Origin: Xanthomonas indica
GTDB taxonomy: Bacteria > Pseudomonadota > Gammaproteobacteria > Xanthomonadales > Xanthomonadaceae
Length of the DNA stretch: 64,000 bases
NCBI RefSeq assembly: GCF_040529045.1
Contig: NZ_CP131914.1
Span: 124,001 to 188,000 of the forward strand
Reading direction: 5' to 3'
The first letter of the stretch is position 1. Every line of letters starts with the position of its first letter. A program made the translations under genes and the position numbers. The notes under the pieces were generated by a model, which did not search any database, was not told the DNA's origin, and saw only the letters and a program-made list of their open reading frames with translations. Of this stretch, positions 55,504-63,833 are shown in pieces.

Positions 55504-56196
55504 ATGTTCGTTTCCATCCCCTCCCGCGAGCGCACCACGTTGCGCTGGGCCACCCCGCTGCTGTTCGCGGCAATGTGGCTGGCCTTCCTGTGGTCGATCA
55601 GCCGCCCCGACGAGGCGCGCGCGACCCTGTGGCTGGACTGGGGCGCGCTCTCGGCCGGGGTCGGCAGCCCGCGCGACTGGCTGGCGACGGTGCAGGACGG
55701 CAGTGTGCTGCGCCTGTTCACCGCGCTGTTCCTGCACGCCGACTGGTCGCACCTGCTCGGCAACCTGGTGTTCCTGCTGATCTTCGGCCTGCCGGCCGAG
55801 CGCGTGCTGGGGCCGTGGCGGTTCCTGCTGCTGTTCCTGGGCGGCGGGGCGATCTCCAACCTGGCCGCGGTGTTCGCGATCGGCACACCTGACCGGGTGA
55901 TCATCGGCGCCAGCGGTGCGGTCTCGGCCCTGATCGGCACCTACCTGGCGCTGTTCCCGCGGGCCAAGCTCGGCGTGGTGCTGCCGCTGGGGCTGTTCCT
56001 GGAATTCGTGCGCGCCCCGGCCTCGCTGCTGATCGGCACCTGGGCGGCGCTGCAGGTGGTGTTCGCCTACATCGGCCCGGCGTTCGGCATGGTGGCGTGG
56101 TCGGCGCACCTGGCCGGCTTCGCCTTCGGCATGGTCTACGGGCTCTACGTGCGCGCGGCGATCGCGCGGCGGCTGCGCAAGCGCAAGGGGTTCTGA
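55504..56196 (+). CDS. Rhomboid-family intramembrane serine protease
   Basis: The 230-residue, six-to-seven-helix membrane protein has the catalytic motif IIGASGAVSALIG (Ser) in helix 4 and WSAHLAGFAFGM (His) in helix 6. HADWSHLLGNLVFLLIFG provides the conserved HxxxN-type helix 2 block. The substrate is unknown. The gene stands alone, 37 bp before DUF1820. Confidence 0.88.
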   Translation: MFVSIPSRERTTLRWATPLLFAAMWLAFLWSISRPDEARATLWLDWGALSAGVGSPRDWLATVQDGSVLRLFTALFLHADWSHLLGNLVFLLIFGLPAERVLGPWRFLLLFLGGGAISNLAAVFAIGTPDRVIIGASGAVSALIGTYLALFPRAKLGVVLPLGLFLEFVRAPASLLIGTWAALQVVFAYIGPAFGMVAWSAHLAGFAFGMVYGLYVRAAIARRLRKRKGF

Positions 56197-56221
56197 GCCG
56201 CGTGCGGGGATGGCCGCGCCT

Positions 56222-56227
56222 TATACT
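56222..56227 (+). promoter_or_regulatory. Promoter -10 (TATACT) just before the DUF1820 gene
   Basis: TATACT ends 6 bp before the ATG, so a transcript from it would start at or next to the initiation codon (leaderless). No good -35 is evident. Confidence 0.35.
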
Positions 56228-56233
56228 GCGGGC

Positions 56234-56554
56234 ATGTTCAAGCACCTGTACAAAGTGACCTTCCTCAACCACGGCAAGGTCTACGAGCTGTACTGCCGGC
56301 ACGTCGGCAGCAGCCACCTGTGGGGCTTCACCGAGATCGGCACCCTGGTGTTCGACGTGCACGACGGGCTGGTGATCGATCCCACCGAGGAACGCCTGCG
56401 CGAGGAGTTCGGCGCCACCAAGACGCTGCACCTGCCGATGCAGAGCATCGTGCGCATCGAGGAAGTGGAGAAGAAGGGCCAATCGACGATCCGCGACGCG
56501 GCCACCGGCGAGAAGGTGGTCACGCCGTTCCCGATGCCCGGCAAGCCGCGCTGA
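56234..56554 (+). CDS. DUF1820 family protein
   Basis: The 106-residue cytosolic protein starts MFKHLYKVTFLNHGKVYELY and contains LWGFTEIGTLVFD, LPMQSIVRIEEVEKKG and a C-terminal FPMPGKPR. It is a conserved single-domain family of gammaproteobacteria with no known function. There is no typical ribosome site, and a -10 element right upstream suggests leaderless translation. Confidence 0.85.
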   Translation: MFKHLYKVTFLNHGKVYELYCRHVGSSHLWGFTEIGTLVFDVHDGLVIDPTEERLREEFGATKTLHLPMQSIVRIEEVEKKGQSTIRDAATGEKVVTPFPMPGKPR

Positions 56555-56558
56555 GCGC

Positions 56559-57544
56559 ATGCGCATCCTGGTTGCCGACGACTATCAGGATGCGGTGCGT
56601 CACCTGCGCTGCTTCGCGCGCCTGCAGGCGCACAGCGTGCAGGTGCTGACCGCGTTGGCGCCCGACCGCGCGACCTTCGTTCGCCACGCCGCCGAGGCCG
56701 AGGCGCTGGTGCTGATCCGCGAGCGCACCCGCATCGACGCCGCGCTGCTGGCGCAACTGCCGACGCTGCGCCTGATCAGCCAGACCGGCCGGATCGGCGA
56801 GCACATCGACCTGGCCGCCTGCACCGCGCGCGGTGTGGCCGTGGCCGAAGGTGTCGGTTCGCCGGTGGCGCCGGCGGAACTGACCTGGGTGCTGCTGATG
56901 GCCGCCAGCCGGCGCTTGCCCGCCTACCGCGATGCGCTGCTGGCCGGACACTGGCAGGTCACAGCGATGCGCAGCTCGGCCGCAGCCTGGACGGCCTGAC
57001 GCTGGGCATCTGGAGCTACGGCAAAATCGGCCGTCGCGTCGCCGCCTATGGGCGTGCCTTCGGCATGCAGGTGCAGGTATGGGGCAGCGAGGACAGTTGT
57101 GCGCAGGCACGCGCAGACGGCTTTGCGGTCGCCGCCAGCCGCGAGGCGCTGTTCGCCGAGAGCGATGTCCTCAGCTTGCATCGCCGCCTGGTCGCGGCCA
57201 CCCGCCACCAGATCGGGCTGGACGACCTGCTGCGGATGAAACCCGATGCGCTGCTGGTCAATACCAGCCGCGCCGAACTGCTCGCCCCCGGCGCGCTGCT
57301 GGCGGCGCTGGACGCCGGCCGCCCTGGGCAGGCGGCGTTGGACGTGTTCGAACAGGAGCCGGTGCTGGATCCGCAGCATCCGCTCCTACGGCATCCGCGC
57401 GTGCTGGCGACGCCGCACCTGGGCTACGTCGAACAGGCCAGCTACGACCTGTATTTCGGCACGGCCTTCGACAACGTGCTGGCCTTCGCCGCCGGCACGC
57501 CACAGCGCCTGGCCAATCCCGAGGTGCTGAGCGCCCGCGGCTGA
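56559..57544 (+). pseudogene. D-isomer-specific 2-hydroxyacid dehydrogenase, frameshifted
   Basis: The first part (56559-56999) encodes the N-terminal half, through LTWVLLMAASRRLPAYRDALLAGHWQVT, then enters junk and stops. The second part continues one frame away with QLGRSLDGLTLGIWSYGKIGRRVAA and reaches LLVNTSRAEL (active site Arg region), FEQEPVLDPQHPLL and ATPHLGYVE (catalytic His). Taken together about 325 residues, the normal length. The break is near 56961-56967 (ACAGCGATGCGCAG), best explained by a lost base. The dinucleotide motif GIWSYGKIG is intact. Either a young pseudogene or a sequencing error; the second half looks fully conserved. Confidence 0.8.
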
Positions 57545-57610
57545 GCGGCGGACCGCCTTCGTACAAGCGGGCGCGCGCGGCGCGCCAGGCGACGGCGCGC
57601 CGCGACCGGC

Positions 57611-59095
57611 TCAGGAACCGGACGCCGGGGCCGGTTCGGGCCTGTTGGTTGCCGGCTTGGCCGCGTCGGGCTTGGCCGGTTCCGCTGCCGGCGGCTTCGC
57701 CGGAGCCTGCTTCGGCGCCGCGCCCGCCGGCTTGTGCGCCGGCTTGGCCTTGCCCTTGCCGGCCGGGGCCGCCGCAGCGGCCCGCGCCACGGCGCCGGGC
57801 TGCTTCAGTTCGGCCAGCGCCTGCGCGATCGGGCCATCGCCCGGCAGCACATCGCCGGCGGTGTAGCCCTCGGCGCCCTCGTCGTCGCCATGCAGGTGGC
57901 CCGGCAGGGTCGCTTCGCTGTAGTCGGCGATCGCGGCCGGCTTGTCGGCGTCGTCCGCGCTCGCCTCCGGGTGCAGCACCACGTCGGGCACGATGCCGCT
58001 GGCCTGGATCGACTTGCCGCTCGGCGTGTAGTAGCGCGCCGTGGTGAGCTTGACCGAGTCGCCGTTGTCCAGAGGCAGCACGGTCTGCACCGAGCCCTTG
58101 CCGAAGGTGCGGCTGCCGACGATGCGCGCGCGCTTGTTGTCGCGCAGCGCGCCGGCCAGCACTTCCGAGGCGCTGGCCGAACCGGCGTCCACCAGCACCA
58201 CCATCGGCGCGCCGTTGAGCAGATCGCCGGGGGTGGCGTCGAACTTGGAATCGCTGACCGAGATGCGCCCGCGGGTGCTGACGATGGTGCCCTTGTCGAG
58301 CACGTCGTCGGCCACCTGCACCGCCGCGGTCAGCAGGCCGCCCGGGTTGCTGCGCAGGTCCAGCACCAACCCACGCAGCTTGCCGCCGGCCTGCGCCTGC
58401 AACTGCTGCAGCTGCTTGTGGAAATCGGCGCCGGTGTCGGCCTGGAAGGTGCTGATGCGGATGTAGCCGTAGCCCGGTTCGAGCATGCGGCTGCGCACGC
58501 TGGCCACACGGATGGTCTGCCGGGTCAGGGTCACGTCGAACGGCTTGTCGACCTTGTCGCGGGCGATGGTCAGCACGACCTTGCTGCCCGACTCGCCGCG
58601 CAGCGGCTCCATCGCCTTGACCGCGCTGATCGGCTTGCCGTCGATGGCGATGATGATGTCGCCCGAGCGCAGGCCGGCGCGCGCGGCAGGCGTGTCGTCG
58701 ATCGGCGACACCACCTTGAGGGTGTTGTCCGGCAACTGCAGCAACTCCACGCCGATGCCGTCGTAGGCACCGCTGGTCTGCTCGTCGAAGGCCTCGGCGT
58801 CTTCCTTGCTGAAATAGGTGCTGTGCGGATCCAGGTCCAGCAGCAGACCGCGGATCGCGGACTGCATCAGCTTCTTGTCGTCGACCGGATCGACGTAGGC
58901 TTCCTTCACCGCGTTGTAGACCGCGACGTAGCGGCGGATCTCGTCCAGCGGCACCTTGGTGCTGGCCGATTCGGTGGCATCGGGATCGTCGGCGCTGGCC
59001 GCCGGGGCCGTGGGCGTCTGCGTCTCGGCGCGTTGCGCCATCGACGGCAGCGGCGCCAGGGCGAGCAACAGGGCTGCGGACAGGACTACGCGCAT
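57611..59095 (-). CDS. ctpA: Carboxyl-terminal processing protease, S41 family, periplasmic
   Basis: The 494-residue protein has a signal peptide ending PSMA-Q near residue 21. A PDZ domain (GIGVELLQLPDNTLKVVSPIDD...AGLRSGDIIIAIDG) precedes the catalytic core with Ser in DAGSASASEVLAG and Lys in SRTFGKGSVQT. The last about 60 residues form a Lys/Pro/Ala tail (KGKAKPAHKPAG). It degrades or trims periplasmic proteins, in several proteobacteria including peptidoglycan hydrolases. It is downstream of envC by 104 bp on the same strand, a common pairing. GGAG lies 6 bases before the ATG. Confidence 0.93.
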   Translation of the reverse strand: MRVVLSAALLLALAPLPSMAQRAETQTPTAPAASADDPDATESASTKVPLDEIRRYVAVYNAVKEAYVDPVDDKKLMQSAIRGLLLDLDPHSTYFSKEDAEAFDEQTSGAYDGIGVELLQLPDNTLKVVSPIDDTPAARAGLRSGDIIIAIDGKPISAVKAMEPLRGESGSKVVLTIARDKVDKPFDVTLTRQTIRVASVRSRMLEPGYGYIRISTFQADTGADFHKQLQQLQAQAGGKLRGLVLDLRSNPGGLLTAAVQVADDVLDKGTIVSTRGRISVSDSKFDATPGDLLNGAPMVVLVDAGSASASEVLAGALRDNKRARIVGSRTFGKGSVQTVLPLDNGDSVKLTTARYYTPSGKSIQASGIVPDVVLHPEASADDADKPAAIADYSEATLPGHLHGDDEGAEGYTAGDVLPGDGPIAQALAELKQPGAVARAAAAAPAGKGKAKPAHKPAGAAPKQAPAKPPAAEPAKPDAAKPATNRPEPAPASGS

Positions 59096-59199
59096 GAAGC
59101 ACTCCGATTGGGGAAGACCCGCACCGTGCACGGCGCGGTTGTCCGGATTATGCGCGAAGCCGAGCTAAATTCGCGTTGAACGCACCGCGTTGGCGTGGC

Positions 59200-60510
59200 T
59201 CAGCGGCGCTGCAGCCACGACGACGGATCCACCGGCTGGCCATTGCGGCGCAGTTCGAAGTACAGCGCCGGACGGCCCTGGCCGCCGGAATTGCCGACCT
59301 TGGCCACCGCATCGCCGCGCTTGACCTTGGCGCCGGCGTCGCGCAGCAAGGTGTCGTTGTGCGCGTACAGGCTCATGTAGCCGTTGCCGTGGTCCACGAT
59401 CAGGATCATGCCGTAGCCGGTCATCCAATCGGAGAACACCACGGTGCCGTCGGCGACCGCGGTGACGGTGCTGCCGGCGGGGGCGGCGATCAGCACGCCG
59501 CTGCTGGTGCGCCCGTCGGGCAGCCGGCCGCCGTAACGCGCGATCAGGTCGCCCGACAGCGGCCAGCCCAGGCCGCCGACCTTCAATGGCGGCGCCGAAG
59601 CGACCACCTTGGGCGGCACCTTGCCGCCACCACGCCCGGCCTTCGCCGCGGCCTTGGCCTGCGCCGCCTGCTCGGCGGCTTCGCGCTTGGCCGCGGCACG
59701 GCGCTCGGCTTCGGCACGGGCCGCCGCGGCGCGCAGGTTGGCGAGCAGGGTTTCCAGCGCCTTGGCGTCCTGGCCGAGCGCCTTCTCGCGTTCGCTGCGG
59801 TCCTGGTAGCGCTGGTCCAGTTCCGAGACCACGCTGGCACGCTGCTTGCGGTCGCGCTGCAGGGCCTGCGCCTGTTCCTGCTGGCGGCGCTGGGCCTCGC
59901 TCAGTTGCTGCTTCTGCTCGACGACCTCGCGCTGCACCTGTTCCAGCGCCTGCAACTCGTGGGTCAAGGTGGCGATGCGCTGCGCGCGCTCGCGCTGCAG
60001 GTAGCGGTGATAGGCCAGCAGGCGGTTGGCGTCGGCCACGCGGTCCTGCGCCAGCAACAGCTTCAGCGGCGCATTGCCGCCGATGGCGTAGGCCGCGCGC
60101 AGCAGTTGCGCCAGTTCGGCGCGCTGCCGGGTCAGGCCGCTGCGCAGGTCATCGCGCTTGCGTTCGAGCTCGGCCAGGGTCTGCTGGTGCCGCTGCAGCG
60201 CCTGCTGCGTCTGCGCCAGGCTGCGGCCGGTGGCGGCGACCTTTTCGTCGGCCTCGCGCAACTGGCGTGCGGCGTCGCCGCGCTTGCCCTCCAGTTGCCG
60301 GCGCTCCTCGGCCACGCTCTTCAGCTCGCCGCGCACCTTCTCCAGGCGCTTCTCGGCCTCGCGCGGATTCTGCCCCGCGGCCAACCCGGCGGTCAGCAGC
60401 CACGCCGCCGCCAGCAGGCAGCGCAACGGCCCGCGCCAGTCGCCGGGCGCACGCCGCTCGGCCGCGCGGGGCGCGGCGGAATGCGATGGGACAGGCGCGG
60501 CTGCGGGCAA
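59200..60510 (-). CDS. envC: Murein hydrolase activator, EnvC-like (coiled coil + LytM)
   Basis: The roughly 436-residue periplasmic protein has a hydrophobic signal CLLAAAWLLTAGLAAG. A long coiled coil (EKRLEKVRGELKSVAEERRQLE onward, some 220 residues) is followed by a degenerate LytM domain with HGNGYMSLYAHND. The zinc ligands of an active LytM are mostly lost (no HxxxD/HxH pair intact), as in EnvC, which activates amidases. The start is unsure: no ATG precedes the signal; TTG 60510 (MPAAAPVPSH) is placed by frame only. It belongs with ctpA in division/daughter-cell separation. Confidence 0.85.
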   Translation of the reverse strand: MPAAAPVPSHSAAPRAAERRAPGDWRGPLRCLLAAAWLLTAGLAAGQNPREAEKRLEKVRGELKSVAEERRQLEGKRGDAARQLREADEKVAATGRSLAQTQQALQRHQQTLAELERKRDDLRSGLTRQRAELAQLLRAAYAIGGNAPLKLLLAQDRVADANRLLAYHRYLQRERAQRIATLTHELQALEQVQREVVEQKQQLSEAQRRQQEQAQALQRDRKQRASVVSELDQRYQDRSEREKALGQDAKALETLLANLRAAAARAEAERRAAAKREAAEQAAQAKAAAKAGRGGGKVPPKVVASAPPLKVGGLGWPLSGDLIARYGGRLPDGRTSSGVLIAAPAGSTVTAVADGTVVFSDWMTGYGMILIVDHGNGYMSLYAHNDTLLRDAGAKVKRGDAVAKVGNSGGQGRPALYFELRRNGQPVDPSSWLQRR

Positions 60511-60613
60511 GCGGGGGTCCAGTGACTTCAGGCAGGTGTGGATTGTAGCGAAGCGTGTTGTGATCGCCTCACGATTGATTGCCGCCGCATCGTCGGCGCC
60601 CGGGAGGTGAGGG

Positions 60614-61273
60614 ATGAAACGCATGCATCTGGCGATTGTGCTGGCCCTGGCCCTGGCCGGCCCGGCGTTCGCGAGCGAGGGCATCAGCAAGGTCAACGGC
60701 AGCATCACCGCCGACGCCGGCAAGCAGTACGGGGATCTGGAAACCGTCAACGGCAGCATCAACGTCCAGTCCGGTGCCCAGGTGGGCAGCGTGGAAACGG
60801 TCAACGGCAGCGTCAAGGTCGCCGACGGCGCGCAGACCAAGGGCCTGTCCACGGTCAACGGCGGCATCACCCTCGGTGAGCGCGCGCAGGTCGCCGGTTC
60901 CATCGAAACCGTCAACGGCGGCATCTTCGTCGACCGCGGCGGCCGCGTCGACGGCGGCATCGAGAGCGTCAACGGCAGCATCGGCCTGGTCGCCACGCAA
61001 CTGGACAAGGGCATCGAGACGGTCAACGGCGACATCACCGTCGGCCACGATTCGCATGTCGGCGGCGGCATCTCGATCAACAAGCCCAGCTTCAGCATGT
61101 CGTTCAAGCCGGCGCGCAAGCCGCGGGTCATCGTCGGCCCGCGTGCGGTGATCGACGGCCCGCTGCGCTTCGAGCGCGAAGTCACCCTGTACGTGCACCG
61201 CAGCGCCAAGATCGGGCCGATCACCGGTGCCACCGCGTTGCCCTTCGACGGCGACACCGCGCCGAACAACTGA
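60614..61273 (+). CDS. Secreted repeat protein with seven VNG repeats
   Basis: This 219-residue protein has a signal peptide ending AFA-S near residue 21. Seven repeats of 18-19 residues follow (about residues 24-155), each starting TVNGSI or close: VNGSIT, VNGSIN, VNGSVK, VNGGIT, VNGGIF, VNGSIG, VNGDIT. The spacing and Gly placing predict a right-handed beta-solenoid, as in bactofilin/polymer-forming or DUF4097-like proteins. The C-terminal part (VIVGPRAVIDGPLRF) continues the ladder. GGGAGGTGAGGG stands directly before the ATG, a strong ribosome site. The role is unknown; surface or periplasmic scaffold is plausible. Confidence 0.82.
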   Translation: MKRMHLAIVLALALAGPAFASEGISKVNGSITADAGKQYGDLETVNGSINVQSGAQVGSVETVNGSVKVADGAQTKGLSTVNGGITLGERAQVAGSIETVNGGIFVDRGGRVDGGIESVNGSIGLVATQLDKGIETVNGDITVGHDSHVGGGISINKPSFSMSFKPARKPRVIVGPRAVIDGPLRFEREVTLYVHRSAKIGPITGATALPFDGDTAPNN

Positions 61274-61314
61274 GCCGCGTTGCCGTGCGCGCCCGGGCGC
61301 GCGCGGCTTGCCTA

Positions 61315-61320
61315 TAGAAT
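61315..61320 (+). promoter_or_regulatory. Promoter -10 (TAGAAT) before the M28 peptidase gene
   Basis: TAGAAT in CTATAGAATCC, 30 bp before the ATG; no clear -35. Confidence 0.35.
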
Positions 61321-61350
61321 CCAGGGTTCCCTCGCCACCAGGAGCCCCCC

Positions 61351-63093
61351 ATGTCCCGCAAGCTCGTGCTGTGCCTGGCCGCAGCGGCGGCGCTGACCGC
61401 GTGCAAGCGCGAAGCCCCCGCCCCGGCCGCCGACGCCGCGCCACCGGCCGCAGCGCCCGCGCCTGCTGCGGCGCCCGCGCATGCGTTTTCCACCGGGATC
61501 GCGCCGGCCGACTTCGCCGAACTGGTCAAGACGCTGTCCTCCGACGCTTTCGAAGGCCGCGGACCCGGCACGCCGGGCGAGGACAAGACCGTGGCCTACA
61601 TCCGCGACCAGATGCAGCGCATCGGCCTGCAGCCGGGCAACGGCGACAGCTGGTTCCAGGACGTGGCGATGACCGAGACCACCGCGGCGCCCGGCACCAC
61701 GCTCACCATCGCGCACAACGGCGCGGCGCGGCAGCTCGCCTTCGGCACCGACATGGTGGTGGGCACGCGCACCGGCCAGCCCGAGGTCAAGCTCGATGGC
61801 AGCGACATGGTCTTCGTCGGCTATGGCGTGGACGCGCCGGAGCAGAAGTGGAACGACTACGCCGGCCAGGACTGGAAGGGCAAGACCGTGGTGATGTTCG
61901 TCAACGACCCCGGCTTCCACAGCGGCGACGGCAGCCTGTTCGAAGGCAAGCGCATGACCTACTACGGGCGCTGGACCTACAAGTTCGAGGAAGCCGCGCG
62001 CAAGGGTGCCGCCGCCGCGTTGATCGTGCATGACACGCCCGGCGCCAGCTACGGCTGGGACGTGGTCAAGAACTCCTGGTCCGGCGCGCAGTACGACCTG
62101 CCGGCGAAGGATGATCCGGAGCCGCGCATCCCGGTGCAGGGCTGGCTTACCGCCGAGGCGGCCAAGCAACTGTTCGCCGACGCCGGCCTGGATCTGGCAC
62201 AGGCCTACAAGGACGCCAGCAAGCGCGGCTTCAAGCCGGTCCCGCTGAAGGCCAAGCTCTCGGTGGACCTGAAGAGCACCATCGCCGAGAAGACCTCGCG
62301 CAACGTGGTCGGCGTGCTGCCCGGTAGCAGCCGCGCCGACGAAGCCGTGCTGTACATGGCGCACTGGGATCACCTGGGCAAGCACGAGGGCGAATCGGGC
62401 GACAACATCTACAACGGCGCGGTCGACAACGCCACCGGCGTGGCCGGCATCCTGGAAATCGCCGAGGCGTTCGCGCACCAGCAGCCCAAGCCCGAGCGCT
62501 CGGTGGTGTTCCTTGCAGTGACGCTGGAGGAGTCGGGACTGCTCGGTTCCAAGTACTACGTGGCGCATCCGACCTTCCCACTGAACAAGATCGCCGGCGT
62601 CATCAACCTGGATGCGATGCCGGTGGCCGGGCGCGCCAAGGATTTGGTGGTCAACGGGTTCGGCAGCTCGCAGCTGGAAGACCTGCTCAAGCCGATCGCC
62701 GCCGCGCAAGGCCGCGTGTTGCACTCTGAAGACGCGCCGCAGAGCGGCTTCTACTTCCGCTCCGATCACTTCAACTTCGCCAAGGCCGGCGTGCCCGCGC
62801 TGTACATCGACGGCGGCGAGGACCTGGTCGACGGCGGCATCGAGGCCGGACGCCGTGCCGCGGCGGACTACGCCAAGCGCTACCACACGCCGGCCGACGA
62901 GTACGACCCGGCGACCTGGAAGCTCGATGGCGTGATGGACGACCTGCAGGCGGTGTACGGGGTCGGCAAGGAACTGGCCGCCGGCGACAGCTGGCCGAAC
63001 TGGTATCCGGACAACCCGTTCAAGGCCGCACGCGACAAGATGATGGGCCGGCCGACGTCGCTGCCGGCAGCGGCGCCTGCCGCCGCCAAGTAG
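61351..63093 (+). CDS. M28-family metallopeptidase lipoprotein with PA domain
   Basis: The 580-residue lipoprotein has a signal ending AALTAC, giving Cys at about residue 18, then a Pro/Ala linker. A protease-associated insert (about residues 120-280) sits inside the zinc peptidase. Metal ligands are seen in AHWDHLG, NGAVDNATG, TLEESGLLGS (the adjacent Glu is catalytic), NLDAMP and YHTPADEYD. It is likely an aminopeptidase acting in the periplasm or on the cell surface. Close relatives occur in many xanthomonads. It is monocistronic. Confidence 0.93.
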   Translation: MSRKLVLCLAAAAALTACKREAPAPAADAAPPAAAPAPAAAPAHAFSTGIAPADFAELVKTLSSDAFEGRGPGTPGEDKTVAYIRDQMQRIGLQPGNGDSWFQDVAMTETTAAPGTTLTIAHNGAARQLAFGTDMVVGTRTGQPEVKLDGSDMVFVGYGVDAPEQKWNDYAGQDWKGKTVVMFVNDPGFHSGDGSLFEGKRMTYYGRWTYKFEEAARKGAAAALIVHDTPGASYGWDVVKNSWSGAQYDLPAKDDPEPRIPVQGWLTAEAAKQLFADAGLDLAQAYKDASKRGFKPVPLKAKLSVDLKSTIAEKTSRNVVGVLPGSSRADEAVLYMAHWDHLGKHEGESGDNIYNGAVDNATGVAGILEIAEAFAHQQPKPERSVVFLAVTLEESGLLGSKYYVAHPTFPLNKIAGVINLDAMPVAGRAKDLVVNGFGSSQLEDLLKPIAAAQGRVLHSEDAPQSGFYFRSDHFNFAKAGVPALYIDGGEDLVDGGIEAGRRAAADYAKRYHTPADEYDPATWKLDGVMDDLQAVYGVGKELAAGDSWPNWYPDNPFKAARDKMMGRPTSLPAAAPAAAK

Positions 63094-63312
63094 GCGGCTG
63101 CGTTCTGCGGTGTCATGGCAACGGCGCTTCGGCGCCGTTGTCGTTTGTGGGCGTCGGTCATGCGACGGGCGGCATGGGGCGCGCGGAACACGACGGCATG
63201 CGTTGCCATCATCGCGGTGCCAGCTTCCATCCGATCATGTTCAACGCCGCATTGCGGGTGCAATGTTCTGGGGGCCTCTTCGAGATGCCTCGAATCACGA
63301 CAGAAAGCGCAC

Positions 63313-63381
63313 CTGTAGGAGCGGCTTCAGCCGCGACCAGAGTGACGGGAACGCCCGTCGCGGCTGAAGCCGCTCCTACAG
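63313..63381. repeat. REP hairpin
   Basis: CTGTAGGAGCGGCTTCAGCC pairs with the inverted copy ending CCGCTCCTACAG. It is the best-paired of the three REP copies seen. Confidence 0.9.
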
Positions 63382-63466
63382 CGGTGGATCGCGCGCCGGT
63401 CGCTTGGATGTCCGCGCCCCATTGGCGTACAACGCGCAGCCGTAGGCAGTCGGTCGGTATGCCTAT

Positions 63467-63496
63467 CTGCCGGTCTGCCGGTCTGCCGGTCTGCCG
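63467..63496. repeat. 8-bp tandem repeat CTGCCGGT
   Basis: Three full and one partial copies (CTGCCG) lie head to tail. Such arrays slip and vary between strains. Confidence 0.85.
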
Positions 63497-63744
63497 TAGC
63501 GTCGCGACTCGAACTGGCGTTTCTCACGGTCTTCTTCGACCGCAGCAACCCGGATTCGCTGCCGTCACGGAGCATTGTCCCTAACCCGGGTAGCTCGCTC
63601 TGCGCCCATGCACTGCTCTGCGCATCGGTCGCCTCGATCATCCGGTGCATCGTGACTGCGTCCCTCAGATGCCGCGATCCGTCGCCTGGAGGCAATGAAT
63701 CCGTTGCCCTTGCGGCACCCTAAGCGGCACGCTCTCCAAAAGAA

Positions 63745-63770
63745 AAGCCCGGGCATGCCTGCCCGGGCTT
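63745..63770 (-). terminator. Terminator of the alcohol dehydrogenase gene
   Basis: On the minus strand AAGCCCGGGC, short loop, GCCCGGGCTT followed by TTCTTTTGG. It lies 64 bp past the stop codon at 63834. Confidence 0.85.
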
Positions 63771-63833
63771 CCATGGTCGCGCGGTGACGCGTGATGTGTC
63801 CGTGGTAACCGGCCGCTACCGCGGACAACCACC

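Larger units (their letters stand above)
63094..63744. other. Gene-free region after the M28 peptidase gene
   Basis: About 650 bp without a credible gene: short frames overlap a REP and a tandem repeat and look random. It holds one REP hairpin (63313-63381) and an 8-bp tandem repeat (63467-63496). Confidence 0.7.

Noticed and set aside
56559-57100. Programmed frameshift as explanation for the split dehydrogenase gene
   Set aside because: No slippery heptamer or downstream pseudoknot is seen, and the family does not use recoding.
60548-60570. CRP/Clp-like site TGTGATCGCCTCACG before the VNG-repeat gene
   Set aside because: The half-sites are separated by 5 rather than 6 bases, so the helical phasing is wrong for a CRP-family dimer.
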